A DNA stretch of 64,000 bases from an uncultured Lachnospiraceae bacterium. GTDB taxonomy: Bacteria > Bacillota > Clostridia > Lachnospirales > Lachnospiraceae. The stretch is taken from assembly GCA_934402055.1 (NCBI GenBank), contig CAKRTC010000009.1, forward strand, positions 1 to 64,000. Direction: 5' to 3'. Under the pieces are notes generated by a model that did not search any database, was not told the DNA's origin, and worked only from the letters and a program-made list of their open reading frames with translations. This document shows positions 51,095 to 59,450 of this stretch, piece by piece. Numbering within the stretch: the stretch's first letter is position 1; the number at the start of each line of letters is the position of its first letter. A program made the translations under genes and the position numbers.

Positions 51095-51162
51095 TGTGCC
51101 GAATTTCCACAAAAGCCGTACGATTACATAAGAAATTTATAGTGATTTTTACTATAATCTGA

Positions 51163-51191
51163 TTGTTTAAAAGAGATATTGTGACTATAAT
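51163..51191 (+). promoter_or_regulatory. Promoter of panBE
   Basis: TTGTTT (51163-51168), 17 bases, TATAAT (51186-51191). A second TATAAT lies at 51153. The leader is ~165 bases and contains GTGTTTCAACAC and CTTGTG/ CGCAC-type short pairs; no riboswitch was recognised. Confidence 0.6.
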
Positions 51192-51363
51192 ATTTTGTGC
51201 GGATATATTTAATAAGCATAATCGGTCACGGATTTTTCCGGGTGCTTTACCTTATGCCTGATCTGCAATATTTTCGTAACAACGAGAGTGTGTTTCAACA
51301 CAGTCTTGTGTGGACGCACTTGATCTGCGGTTTATATTTTTGCATATTTGGGGGTAATTGAAT

Positions 51364-52218
51364 ATGGCAAAGAAAAAAATGACTGTCCTTGATTTTCAGA
51401 AGTTTAAGGATGAGGGTAAAAAATTCAGTTTTGTAACAGCTTATGATTATACAACAGCTTCTATAATCAATGACAGTGATGTTGAGGTCATACTTGTCGG
51501 TGATTCACTCGGCATGATCATGCTGGGTTATGATTCGACTGTTCCGGTAACACTTGAGGATGTTATTCATCATGCAAAGCCTGTAGTTAAGGGTGCACCG
51601 GACACATTTATAATCGGAGATATGCCTTTCGGAACATATAATGTAAGTATTGAGGATGCTATCCGTAATGCCAACAAGCTTGTTAAGGAGACAGGTGTTG
51701 ACTGTATCAAGCTTGAGGGCGGTGTTGAGATGGCTGATACCATCAGGGCCTTGGTTAAGGCAGGCATCAATGTTATGGGACATATCGGCATGACTCCGCA
51801 GACAGCTACCTCATTCGGTGGCTTTAAGGTTCAGGGCGGAACACCTGAGTCCGCAAGAAAGCTTATCGAGGATGCCAAGGCATTGCAGGAGGCAGGAGCA
51901 TTCTCTATCGTAGTTGAGTGTGTACCTAGTGTTGTAGCCGAGGCTATGCAGAAGGAGGTCAGAGTGCCTATACTCGGTATCGGAGCAGGTCCTCATGTAG
52001 ACTGCCAGGTGCTTGTTACTCAGGATCTTCTCGGTATGTACGGTGACTTCAAGCCTAAATTCGTTAAACACTTTGCAAATATCAGAGAAGAGATGGTCAA
52101 GGGACTTAACCTCTTCCATGAGGAATCAGCAAGCGGAGCATTCCCGACACCTGAGTACAGCTTCAATAAGGCTGTCGAGATACCTTCGGTATACGGACCG
52201 GGAGATACATCAAAGTAA
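51364..52218 (+). CDS. panB: 3-methyl-2-oxobutanoate hydroxymethyltransferase (ketopantoate hydroxymethyltransferase)
   Basis: 284 residues from ATG 51364; GGGGGT is 9 bases upstream, while the in-frame TTG at 51358 is only 3 away. It transfers a hydroxymethyl group from methylene-THF to 2-oxoisovalerate to give ketopantoate, the first pantothenate step. Signatures: FVTAYDYTTASIINDSDVEVILVGDSLGM, IGDMPFGTY, KLEGG, GHIGMTPQ and GIGAGPHVDCQVLV. The oligomer is typically decameric. panE follows with no gap. Its substrate is shared with valine synthesis, which is regulated just downstream (ilvE). Confidence 0.95.
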   Translation: MAKKKMTVLDFQKFKDEGKKFSFVTAYDYTTASIINDSDVEVILVGDSLGMIMLGYDSTVPVTLEDVIHHAKPVVKGAPDTFIIGDMPFGTYNVSIEDAIRNANKLVKETGVDCIKLEGGVEMADTIRALVKAGINVMGHIGMTPQTATSFGGFKVQGGTPESARKLIEDAKALQEAGAFSIVVECVPSVVAEAMQKEVRVPILGIGAGPHVDCQVLVTQDLLGMYGDFKPKFVKHFANIREEMVKGLNLFHEESASGAFPTPEYSFNKAVEIPSVYGPGDTSK

Positions 52219-53157
52219 ATGAAGATAGGATTTTTAGGCTGCGGTGCAATAGGCAGCATATATTCGGGATATATGAGCAGGGTACACGATGTATATATCG
52301 TGGATACTGCACAGAAAATAGTTGATGAAGTAAGTGAGCACGGCATTCTCATAGATGAATGTGTTCCGGGACACGGAAGCGGCGAGACCGTATGCTTCAG
52401 ACCGAAGCTTATAACAACGGATCCAAAGGCAGTCGGAGAGGTAGATATACTTATAGTCTTTGTAAGATATATGTTCCTTGAGGCGGCCTGCCGCAATGCT
52501 CTTCCTATGATAGGCAAGAATACTGTTGTAATGACTCTGCAGAACGGAATCGGAAACTATGATGAGATCGCCAAGGTCGTTCCCGAGGAGCAGATCGTTA
52601 TCGGCAACACCACTCATGCATCAACAGGTATAGGACCGGGGCACGTAAGACACGCCGGTACGGGTGTGACCAATATAGGCACCATCAAGGCAGATATGGC
52701 AAAGGCAAAGCTTTGTGCCAAGGCTCTGGAAGAGGCAGGCTTTGAGGTATCGGTCAAGGATGATGTTATGGCAGTCATCTGGCACAAGGTGTTTGTAAAT
52801 GTTGCGATCAATGCGATAACAGCTCTGCTTGAGCAGGAAAACGGATTTATTGCAGATAATAAATATGCACATGAAGCAGCAAGACTCCTTGTATCCGAGG
52901 CTGTTGATGTTGCAATGGCCGGAGGCTGTAAGTTTGATAAGGAAGCAGAGATAGAAAATGCATTTAATGTAGCGCTTGCCACCGCGACCAATAAGTCATC
53001 GACCTTACAGGACATCTTATCCAAGAAGCAGACCGAGATACTTATTATCAACGGTGCCGTAAGCAAGACGGGAAGAGAGCATAATATCCCTACTCCTTAT
53101 AATGATCTTATCGTTCAGCTTGTATCGGCTAAACAATCGGTATATCTGGGCAGATAA
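52219..53157 (+). CDS. panE: 2-dehydropantoate 2-reductase (ketopantoate reductase)
   Basis: 312 residues. It reduces ketopantoate to pantoate with NADPH. N-terminal Rossmann motif GFLGCGAIGSIYSGYM; LQNGIGNYDEIAKVVP and GTTHASTG-like GNTTHASTGIGPGHV; catalytic Lys in WHKVFVNVAINAITALL, typical of ApbA/PanE. The start codon directly follows the panB stop. The ribosome binding site is weak (GGAG about 14 bases upstream), so coupling with panB is likely. panC and panD are not in the window. Confidence 0.9.
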   Translation: MKIGFLGCGAIGSIYSGYMSRVHDVYIVDTAQKIVDEVSEHGILIDECVPGHGSGETVCFRPKLITTDPKAVGEVDILIVFVRYMFLEAACRNALPMIGKNTVVMTLQNGIGNYDEIAKVVPEEQIVIGNTTHASTGIGPGHVRHAGTGVTNIGTIKADMAKAKLCAKALEEAGFEVSVKDDVMAVIWHKVFVNVAINAITALLEQENGFIADNKYAHEAARLLVSEAVDVAMAGGCKFDKEAEIENAFNVALATATNKSSTLQDILSKKQTEILIINGAVSKTGREHNIPTPYNDLIVQLVSAKQSVYLGR

Positions 53158-53188
53158 GCACTGCACAAAATTTGATGCATATTTATGC

Positions 53189-53216
53189 TTGACAATAGGA
53201 TTGAGCGGAATATAAT
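53189..53216 (+). promoter_or_regulatory. Consensus promoter of ilvE
   Basis: TTGACA (53189-53194), 16 bases, TATAAT (53211-53216). Both boxes perfect. Transcription would start near 53223, giving a ~200-base leader. Confidence 0.85.
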
Positions 53217-53257
53217 AAAAAACAAGTTTTACCAAAGTGCAGGGAGTTTTTTAAACA

Positions 53258-53329
53258 ATGTCATTTAACTGTTTAAACAATGTCATTATCGTCGTGAAGG
53301 GGATCGTGATCGAGACCCTTAATTTCTGA
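53258..53329 (+). CDS. Val/Ile-rich attenuator leader peptide of ilvE
   Basis: A 23-residue reading frame with AGGGAG 11 bases upstream. It contains VIIVVKGIVIETL: four Val and four Ile within eleven codons (53282-53311), then Leu. The stop is TGA at 53327-53329, directly before the antiterminator strand. A 16-bp direct repeat TTTAAACAATGTCATT (53250-53265 and 53272-53287, offset 22) spans its first half, and a second ATG (53280) opens a five-codon frame that is less likely to be used. Such peptides stall ribosomes when charged tRNA-Val or tRNA-Ile is scarce; here the regulated gene makes branched-chain amino acids. Confidence 0.82.
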   Translation: MSFNCLNNVIIVVKGIVIETLNF

Positions 53330-53334
53330 TACCC

Positions 53335-53405
53335 GGGAAACGGCGAAAAGCACTTTGAGTTGCAGATTTTTTTAGACCTCGTTTCCCAACGGGGTCTTTT
53401 CTTTT
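53335..53405 (+). promoter_or_regulatory. Antiterminator/terminator switch before ilvE
   Basis: Terminator: AGACCTCGTT (53374-53383), TCCC loop, AACGGGGTCT (53388-53397), then TTTTCTTTT. Antiterminator: GGGAAACG (53335-53342) is fully complementary to CGTTTCCC (53380-53387), the 5' arm and loop of the terminator. A ribosome at the leader stop (53327-53329) would cover 53335-53342 and let the terminator form; one stalled at the Val/Ile codons would leave it free. AAGGG (53297) and CCCTT (53316) make a possible pause hairpin. The ilvE ribosome binding site begins ~9 bases after the tail. Confidence 0.82.
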
Positions 53406-53426
53406 ATGAAGAGGAGGATTTGAAAA

Positions 53427-54497
53427 ATGGAGATCAAAATCACAAAGAATCCGAATCCGGGTCAGAAGCCTCAGGATGAGTCGAAGCTTGGTTTCGGAAA
53501 GGTATTTACAGATCATATGTTTTTATATGACTGGAACGACAAGGAAGGCTGGCATGATGCAAGAATAGTTCCTTTCGGAGATCTTGTGCTTCATCCTGCA
53601 TCAACTGTTTTCCATTATGCACTTGAGGTATTTGAGGGACTTAAGGCATATCGCACGGCATCGGGTGATGTTCAGCTCTTCAGACCTGAGGAGAACGCAA
53701 AGCGTATGTTCAATTCCGCAGAGCGTATCGGACTTCCGCCGGTTCCTGTAGATGATTTTGTAGAGGCAGTCAAGACACTTATCTCTGTAGATAAGGACTG
53801 GTGTCCGCATAGTGACGGATGCTCACTCTACATCAGACCGTTCCTCTTCGGAACAGACCCGAGCGTAGGTCTTCACACACTGCACTCAGCTCAGTTCTGC
53901 ATCATTGTTGCTCCTTCGGGTGCATACTATGCAAACGGTATCAATCCGGTCAATATCATGATCGAGACTCATGATGTACGTGCGGTAAGAGGCGGTACAG
54001 GTTATACAAAGTGCGGAGGAAACTATGCCGCAGCTCAGAGAGCTACAGTTGAGGCAGAGAAGAAGGGCTTCAATCAGGTACTTTGGCTTGACGGTGTACA
54101 CCAGAAGTATATCGAAGAGGTCGGCGCTATGAACATCATGTTCAAGATAGACGGCAAGATCGTTACTCCTAGTATCGCAGAGAAGACCGTTCTTCCGGGA
54201 ATCACACGTATGAGCATGCTTCAGGTACTCAGAGACAAGGGCTATGAGGTCGAGGAGCGTAAGATCAGCGTTGACGAAGTAACAGAGGCCTGCAAGGCAG
54301 GTAAGCTTGAGGAGGCCTGGGGAACAGGTACGGCAGCAGTCGTTTCTCCTGTAGGCGAGCTTCAGATTGAGGGCGTTGATTATGTTATCAACGGCGGTAA
54401 GATCGGTGAGACAACACAGATGCTCTATGATACACTTACTGGCATTCAGTGGGGCAAGCTACCGGATACTTACGGCTGGACTGTTAAGGTTGACTGA
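53427..54497 (+). CDS. ilvE: Branched-chain amino acid aminotransferase
   Basis: 356 residues, fold-type IV PLP enzyme of the large (type II, eukaryote-like) BCAT group. It interconverts Val, Ile and Leu with their 2-oxo acids using 2-oxoglutarate. HYALEVFEGLKAYRT, YIRPFLFGTDPSVGL and the PLP Lys195 in GGTGYTKCGGNYAAAQ are seen; the C-terminal part has EAWGTGTAAVVSPVGEL. Ribosome binding site GAGGAGGA. It is alone behind the attenuator and before a strong terminator. Confidence 0.95.
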   Translation: MEIKITKNPNPGQKPQDESKLGFGKVFTDHMFLYDWNDKEGWHDARIVPFGDLVLHPASTVFHYALEVFEGLKAYRTASGDVQLFRPEENAKRMFNSAERIGLPPVPVDDFVEAVKTLISVDKDWCPHSDGCSLYIRPFLFGTDPSVGLHTLHSAQFCIIVAPSGAYYANGINPVNIMIETHDVRAVRGGTGYTKCGGNYAAAQRATVEAEKKGFNQVLWLDGVHQKYIEEVGAMNIMFKIDGKIVTPSIAEKTVLPGITRMSMLQVLRDKGYEVEERKISVDEVTEACKAGKLEEAWGTGTAAVVSPVGELQIEGVDYVINGGKIGETTQMLYDTLTGIQWGKLPDTYGWTVKVD

Positions 54498-54507
54498 TAA
54501 GTATATA

Positions 54508-54552
54508 AAGACTCATGTTTTCGTTAATTACGGAGACATGGGTCTTTGTTTT
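54508..54552 (+). terminator. Terminator of ilvE
   Basis: AAGACTCATGTTTTCGT (54508-54524) pairs with ACGGAGACATGGGTCTT (54530-54546) with wobbles, followed by TGTTTTT. Confidence 0.88.
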
Positions 54553-54583
54553 TAATTTTGCACTTTAAATGATTAAAATGTTT

Positions 54584-54662
54584 TTGCCTGATATCCGTAA
54601 ACGTGGTATGATAAAATAAATTTTCTTTAGTACTTTTGGGCTTTGCGGCCCGAAGCACTAAA
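54584..54662 (+). promoter_or_regulatory. Promoter and leader hairpin of the ACT-domain gene
   Basis: TTGCCT (54584-54589), 17 bases, TGG then TATGAT (54607-54612), an extended -10. A strong hairpin follows in the 5' UTR: TTTAGT (54626) with ACTAAA (54657-54662), CTT with AAG and GGGC with GGCCC inside. No T-run follows, so it is a leader structure, not a terminator. Confidence 0.6.
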
Positions 54663-54721
54663 CATTTTCAGTATGTATGATAAGGACGGTTGACATCGTT
54701 ACTTACGGGATCGGAGGAGAT

Positions 54722-54991
54722 ATGGATAAGATAATCATTACGGTAGTCGGTAAGGATACCATAGGTATCATTGCTAAGGTATGCAGCTATCTGTCTGACA
54801 ATAAGATCAATATACTTGATATTACTCAGACTATAGTCGGAGGATATTTCAACATGATGCTTATCGGCGATATTGCGGCCTGCGATAAGGAATTCGGTAT
54901 TGTTGCCGATGAACTCAAGGATCTCGGAGAGGATATCGGTGTGCGTATACTTGCTCAGAAGGAAGAGATATTCACAAAGATGCATCGTATC
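54722..54991 (+). CDS. UPF0237-type ACT-domain protein
   Basis: About 90 residues from ATG 54722 (GGAGGA 3-4 bases upstream). A lone ACT domain: MDKIIITVVGKDTIGIIAKVCSYLSDNKINILDITQTIV, then GYFNMMLIGDI. ACT domains bind small ligands, usually amino acids. Family members are nearly always encoded just before UPF0210, as here (~140 bases). The stop is at 54992-54994. The function of the pair is not known; ligand-regulated partner is the natural guess. Confidence 0.9.
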
Positions 54992-55134
54992 TGATCGGCT
55001 GTTTGGGATAATTTGATAAATTTGTCGTGACTGTTCCGGATAAAAGTGATGATCCGGCTTTGCATTTTTATTAATGAGGCTGAGCATCCAAAGTATGAAC
55101 GGTTACAGGTTTTGTATGGGTCAGGGAATAAAAT

Positions 55135-56499
55135 ATGATAAATATCAGCGAGGTTCGTGAGACCAATAATATGATAGAACAGGATCTGCTTGATGTACGT
55201 ACCATCACGCTTGGCATCAGCCTGCTTGACTGCGTGGATTCGGATCTTGAGAAGCTGAACAAAAACATTTACAACAAGATAACAAGACTGGGCAAGGATC
55301 TGGTCAAGACCGGGGAGGAGATATCCAAGGATTTCGGAATCCCTATCGTCAATAAGAGAGTTTCCGTTACTCCTATTGCTTTGGTAGGCGGTAATGCCTG
55401 CAAGACTCCTGAGGATTTCGTTAGCATAGCAAAGACTCTTGATAAGGCGGCTAAGGCTATCGGCATCAATTTCCTCGGCGGATATTCCGCTCTTGTCAAT
55501 AAGGGTATGACTAAGGCTGAGAGACTTCTTATCGAGTCTATCCCTCAGGCCCTTGCAGAGACGGATTTCGTATGTTCTTCTGTAAATGTCGGTTCGACAA
55601 AGACGGGCATAGATATGGATGCTGTTCGTCTCATGGGTGATGTTATCAAGAAGACCGCCGAGCTTACGGCTAAGGATGATTCCATCGGTTGTGCAAAGCT
55701 TGTAGTATTCTGTAATGCGCCTGATGACAATCCTTTCATGGCAGGTGCTTTCCATGGCGTGACTGAGGGAGATGCGGTCATCAATGTCGGAGTCAGTGGA
55801 CCGGGAGTAGTCAAGACTGCACTTTCCAAGATAAGAGGAGAGAGCTTTGAGGTACTTTGCGAGACTATCAAGAAGACTGCATTTAAGGTAACCAGAGTTG
55901 GACAGCTCGTTGCCAAGGAGGCTGCCGCAAGACTGGATGTGCCTTTTGGTATAGTGGATCTTTCACTTGCTCCTACACCGGCTATCGGAGATTCCGTTGC
56001 CGAGATACTTGAGGAGATGGGACTTGAGCGCACAGGTGCTCCGGGAACTACGGCTGCACTTGCTATACTTAATGATCAGGTCAAGAAGGGCGGAGTTATG
56101 GCTTCCTCTTATGTAGGAGGACTTTCGGGCGCGTTCATCCCTGTCAGCGAGGATCAGAGCATGATAGATGCGGTTGAGGCAGGAGCACTCAGCATTGAGA
56201 AGCTTGAGGCTATGACCTGTGTATGCTCTGTAGGACTTGATATGATAGCGATCCCGGGCAATACATCTGCGGCAACTATTGCGGGTATCATCGCAGATGA
56301 GGCTGCCATAGGCATGATCAATCAGAAGACTACGGCAGTCAGAGTTATTCCCGTAGTCGGCAAGGGAATCGGTGATAATGCGGTATTCGGAGGACTTTTG
56401 GGTTATGCACCTATTATGAAGGTAAATGAGTTCTCATGTGATGATTTTGTAAACAGGGCAGGACGTATACCTGCACCTATCCACAGCTTCAAGAACTGA
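55135..56499 (+). CDS. UPF0210/PFL-family protein of unknown function
   Basis: 454 residues of the UPF0210 (DUF711) family, cytosolic. Highly conserved blocks: SEVRETNNMIEQDLLDVRTITLGISLLDC, KRVSVTPIALV, NVGSTKTGIDMDAVRLMG and GAFHGVTEGDAVINVGVSGPGVV. The fold is related to the pyruvate formate-lyase/ribonucleotide reductase barrel by structure, but no glycyl radical loop is present. Partner of the upstream ACT protein. Ribosome binding site AGGGAA. Confidence 0.88.
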   Translation: MINISEVRETNNMIEQDLLDVRTITLGISLLDCVDSDLEKLNKNIYNKITRLGKDLVKTGEEISKDFGIPIVNKRVSVTPIALVGGNACKTPEDFVSIAKTLDKAAKAIGINFLGGYSALVNKGMTKAERLLIESIPQALAETDFVCSSVNVGSTKTGIDMDAVRLMGDVIKKTAELTAKDDSIGCAKLVVFCNAPDDNPFMAGAFHGVTEGDAVINVGVSGPGVVKTALSKIRGESFEVLCETIKKTAFKVTRVGQLVAKEAAARLDVPFGIVDLSLAPTPAIGDSVAEILEEMGLERTGAPGTTAALAILNDQVKKGGVMASSYVGGLSGAFIPVSEDQSMIDAVEAGALSIEKLEAMTCVCSVGLDMIAIPGNTSAATIAGIIADEAAIGMINQKTTAVRVIPVVGKGIGDNAVFGGLLGYAPIMKVNEFSCDDFVNRAGRIPAPIHSFKN

Positions 56500-56539
56500 T
56501 GTGGATACCAAGTCTGTTGCATTTACATAAGGTAAGGTC

Positions 56540-57349
56540 GTGGCAGAAGTTAATAATATAAAAGGAATAATATTTTTTGATCTTGACGGCACCTTATTGG
56601 ATAACCATTCCGATAAGGTGCCTCAGTCTGCTCTTAAGGCAATTGATAAGCTTAAAGATGGCAGATATAAGGTGGCTCTGTCTACCGGCAGAGACATGGA
56701 TACTCATTACAGCAGCAGATATATGTCTGTGGTCAATCCCGATGCTGTCATACACCTTAACGGCAACAAGATAAGCGCGGAAGGAAGACTCTTGTTCAGG
56801 CATATAGTAGATGTGGCTTTGCTTAGAGAGATATATGATTTCTGTAAGCCTAATGATATATGTGTGGGATGTTCTGTAGGAAGTGAGGATTTCTATATAA
56901 ATCCCGCAAAGAAGATCAAGGCCGATATGGCTTACAACAGCTTCCTCAAGAGAAATTTCGTGCCCTTCGAGGAGATATTTGACAGAGGTGTCGAGGTGTC
57001 GGCATTGTCATTTGCCGGAGACATCAATACGGAAGGAAAGGTATTTGAGAGGAGATTTCCGAATCTCAGACTGTTCTCCTTCAGTGACGGTCAGGGAGCG
57101 GATATAGTTGAGGCAGGCTTTACAAAAGCCGAGGGCATGCTTAAGCTTTGCGACTATTACGGTGTAGCTTATGACAATACCTTTGCCTTCGGAGATTCGC
57201 AAAATGACATTGCGATACTTGAACAGGCGGGAATAGGCATCGCTATGGGAAATGCCGATCCTCTTGCAAAAGCCGCTGCGGATTATGTTACCGATAATAT
57301 AGATGAGGACGGAGTATACAAGGCCTGCCTCAGATTCAGACTGATATAA
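56540..57349 (+). CDS. HAD-IIB (Cof-type) phosphatase
   Basis: 269 residues from GTG 56540 (AAGGTAAGG upstream). FFDLDGTLLDNHSDKVP is motif I with the nucleophile Asp; LSTGRD is motif II; GFTKAEGMLKLCDYYGV gives the motif III Lys; and AFGDSQNDIAIL is motif IV. A C2B cap lies between (about 85-185). Such enzymes dephosphorylate sugar phosphates, nucleotides or cofactors; substrate cannot be told. 40 bases after UPF0210, 24 before the peptidase gene. Confidence 0.87.
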   Translation: MAEVNNIKGIIFFDLDGTLLDNHSDKVPQSALKAIDKLKDGRYKVALSTGRDMDTHYSSRYMSVVNPDAVIHLNGNKISAEGRLLFRHIVDVALLREIYDFCKPNDICVGCSVGSEDFYINPAKKIKADMAYNSFLKRNFVPFEEIFDRGVEVSALSFAGDINTEGKVFERRFPNLRLFSFSDGQGADIVEAGFTKAEGMLKLCDYYGVAYDNTFAFGDSQNDIAILEQAGIGIAMGNADPLAKAAADYVTDNIDEDGVYKACLRFRLI

Positions 57350-57373
57350 TACATTTCAAATCAAAGGATAAAG

Positions 57374-59188
57374 ATGAGAAAACAGATAACGGAATTAAGA
57401 GAAAAAATGAAGGAGCTTGGGATCGATGTTTACATCGTTTCCGATAAGGATGAGCATTTGAGTGAGTACACTGATGCTCATTTTTGCGCTTTGGAGGAGT
57501 TTTCGGGCTTTACCGGAGGAGACGGTACACTTGCGGTAAGCATGAATAATGCCGCACTTTGGACCGACGGCAGATATTTTACTCAGGCCGAGGATGAGCT
57601 TAAATGCAGCGGAATCGAGCTTATGCGTATGGGAGTTGCAGGAACAGTTCCATTACTTAAATGGATAATGGATGAGCTTCCTCAGCAGGGAACGCTCGGT
57701 TTTGACGGAAAATGCGTATCGTATTTTGACGGTTGTACTTATCTGAGAGCACTGAGTCACGGAGCAAAGTCAATAACGGATAAGGATGTATGCGGACTTT
57801 GCTGGAAGGACAGACCCGAGGAGACTGTGACTAAGGTATGGCTATTGGATGAGATGTATTGCGGAAAGCCTGCTTCGGTAAAGCTTGCCGAGCTGAAAGC
57901 TCAGATGGCCGCAGTGGGAGCCAAGACTCATGTACTTGCCACACTTGACGATATTGCATGGCTGCTTAACTTAAGAGCCTCAGACATAGAGTGCAATCCG
58001 GTTTTTTCTGCATATATGATAGTAACGGCAGAAAGTTCCGTGCTGTATTCGGATGCAAGACATTTCGATAAGGAGATACTTTATTATCTCAGTATGTTGG
58101 GTGTAGAGCTCAAGGATAAGGATGCTGTCTTTGTAGACATTACCGAGGTGGCTTCGCCTGTGCTTATAGACAGAAAACGTTCCAGCTATGAGCTTTGCAA
58201 CAGTATTCCGGCTGGCTCACATCTTATAGACCGCATGAATCCGGAGATGACGGCAAAATGCATAAAGAATGACATAGAGCGTAAAAATATACGCATAGCT
58301 CAGCATAAGGACAGCCTTGCGGTCACAAGGTATATGCACTGGTTTAAGACTGTCGTCCTTCCGGCAACAGCTGCACTCAAGCCGGGGGAAGGTTCAGGAT
58401 ATACCGAGTGGAGTACAGCCGAAAAGCTGCATGAACTGAGAGCCGCCGATAAGCATTTTCTGGATGAAAGCTTCCATACCATATCTGCTTACGGTGCAAA
58501 TGCCGCAATGGCGCACTATATGCCGTCTGAGTCAAGACCTGTTGCAATAGAACCTCACGGCCTTTATCTGGTGGATTCCGGAGGACATTATTATGAGGGT
58601 ACTACGGATGTGACAAGAACCTGGAGCTGCGGAGAACTTGATAATGAGGAGAAAACTGCTGTTACCCTGTCGGTTATCGCAAATCTCAGACTTGCCGATG
58701 CAAGATTTCTCGAGGGCTGCTCCGGAATAGCACTTGATTATGCCGCAAGGGAGCCTTTTTGGAGAAGAGGCATGAACTTTAATCACGGAACCGGTCACGG
58801 TGTCGGACATGTGCTTAATGTACACGAGGGACCTACAGGCATTCGTTACAAGGCGGGAACGATAGAAGGCGCCTATCCTATGCTTGATGGTATGTATGTA
58901 TCGGATGAGCCGGGATATTACGAAGCCGGAAAGTATGGTGTCCGTATAGAAAACATGCTGCTCGTGCAGAAGGACTTAAGCAATGAATACGGCAATTTCT
59001 GCAGCTTCGAGACCTGTACTTTTGTTCCTATGGATAAGGGATGTATAGACATTTCCCTTATGAATGATGAGGATATCAGACTGTACAATGCCTATCAGCA
59101 GAGAGTGTATGATGAGCTTGGTCCGGATATGGATGAGGCTGAGCGTGCATGGCTGAAGGAAGCCTGTGAGCCTCTATGCAGAGTTTGA
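57374..59188 (+). CDS. Aminopeptidase P family (Xaa-Pro aminopeptidase), M24B
   Basis: 604 residues, the three-domain cytosolic form of aminopeptidase P. Two creatinase-like N-terminal domains (1-~310) precede the pita-bread domain. Metal ligands are visible: Asp pair in YLVDSGGHYYEGTTDVTRT, His in HGTGHGVGHVLNVHEGP, and Glu residues in YVSDEPGYYEAGKYGVRIENM. It removes the residue before Pro from peptides, with Mn2+. Ribosome binding site AAAGGATAAAG. Confidence 0.92.
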   Translation: MRKQITELREKMKELGIDVYIVSDKDEHLSEYTDAHFCALEEFSGFTGGDGTLAVSMNNAALWTDGRYFTQAEDELKCSGIELMRMGVAGTVPLLKWIMDELPQQGTLGFDGKCVSYFDGCTYLRALSHGAKSITDKDVCGLCWKDRPEETVTKVWLLDEMYCGKPASVKLAELKAQMAAVGAKTHVLATLDDIAWLLNLRASDIECNPVFSAYMIVTAESSVLYSDARHFDKEILYYLSMLGVELKDKDAVFVDITEVASPVLIDRKRSSYELCNSIPAGSHLIDRMNPEMTAKCIKNDIERKNIRIAQHKDSLAVTRYMHWFKTVVLPATAALKPGEGSGYTEWSTAEKLHELRAADKHFLDESFHTISAYGANAAMAHYMPSESRPVAIEPHGLYLVDSGGHYYEGTTDVTRTWSCGELDNEEKTAVTLSVIANLRLADARFLEGCSGIALDYAAREPFWRRGMNFNHGTGHGVGHVLNVHEGPTGIRYKAGTIEGAYPMLDGMYVSDEPGYYEAGKYGVRIENMLLVQKDLSNEYGNFCSFETCTFVPMDKGCIDISLMNDEDIRLYNAYQQRVYDELGPDMDEAERAWLKEACEPLCRV

Positions 59189-59206
59189 TCTGATCTCTTT
59201 TTATTC

Positions 59207-59227
59207 CAAAGGAAATTGCGCCCTATG
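59207..59227. repeat. Imperfect 21-bp palindrome, copy 1
   Basis: CAAAGGAAATTGCGCCCTATG. A close copy occurs at 63411. It lies in the 262-base gap between the peptidase and phosphoketolase genes, in which nothing else was recognised. Confidence 0.5.
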
Positions 59228-59450
59228 AAAAAACTTTTACAGGTATTTTAAAGAGCAAGAGAAAGCATTTTTGTGCATTTTGGGTCAGTTTGGTTCTAAC
59301 TGCGGTACATATACTCGAAGTGTTTCTCTCAGCATTGATTTTTGGTAGTATATATTTATAAGGCATATCGATAAGACTTAATGACAGCATCGCCGTGCCG
59401 ATAAGGGTGAAATAAAGTAAGTGTATAGTCATAATACGGGAGGTACCTTA

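Noticed and set aside
53158..53426. T-box leader expected before ilvE
   Set aside because: No AGGGTGGNACCGCG T-box sequence or stem I features are present; a leader-peptide attenuator explains the terminator instead.
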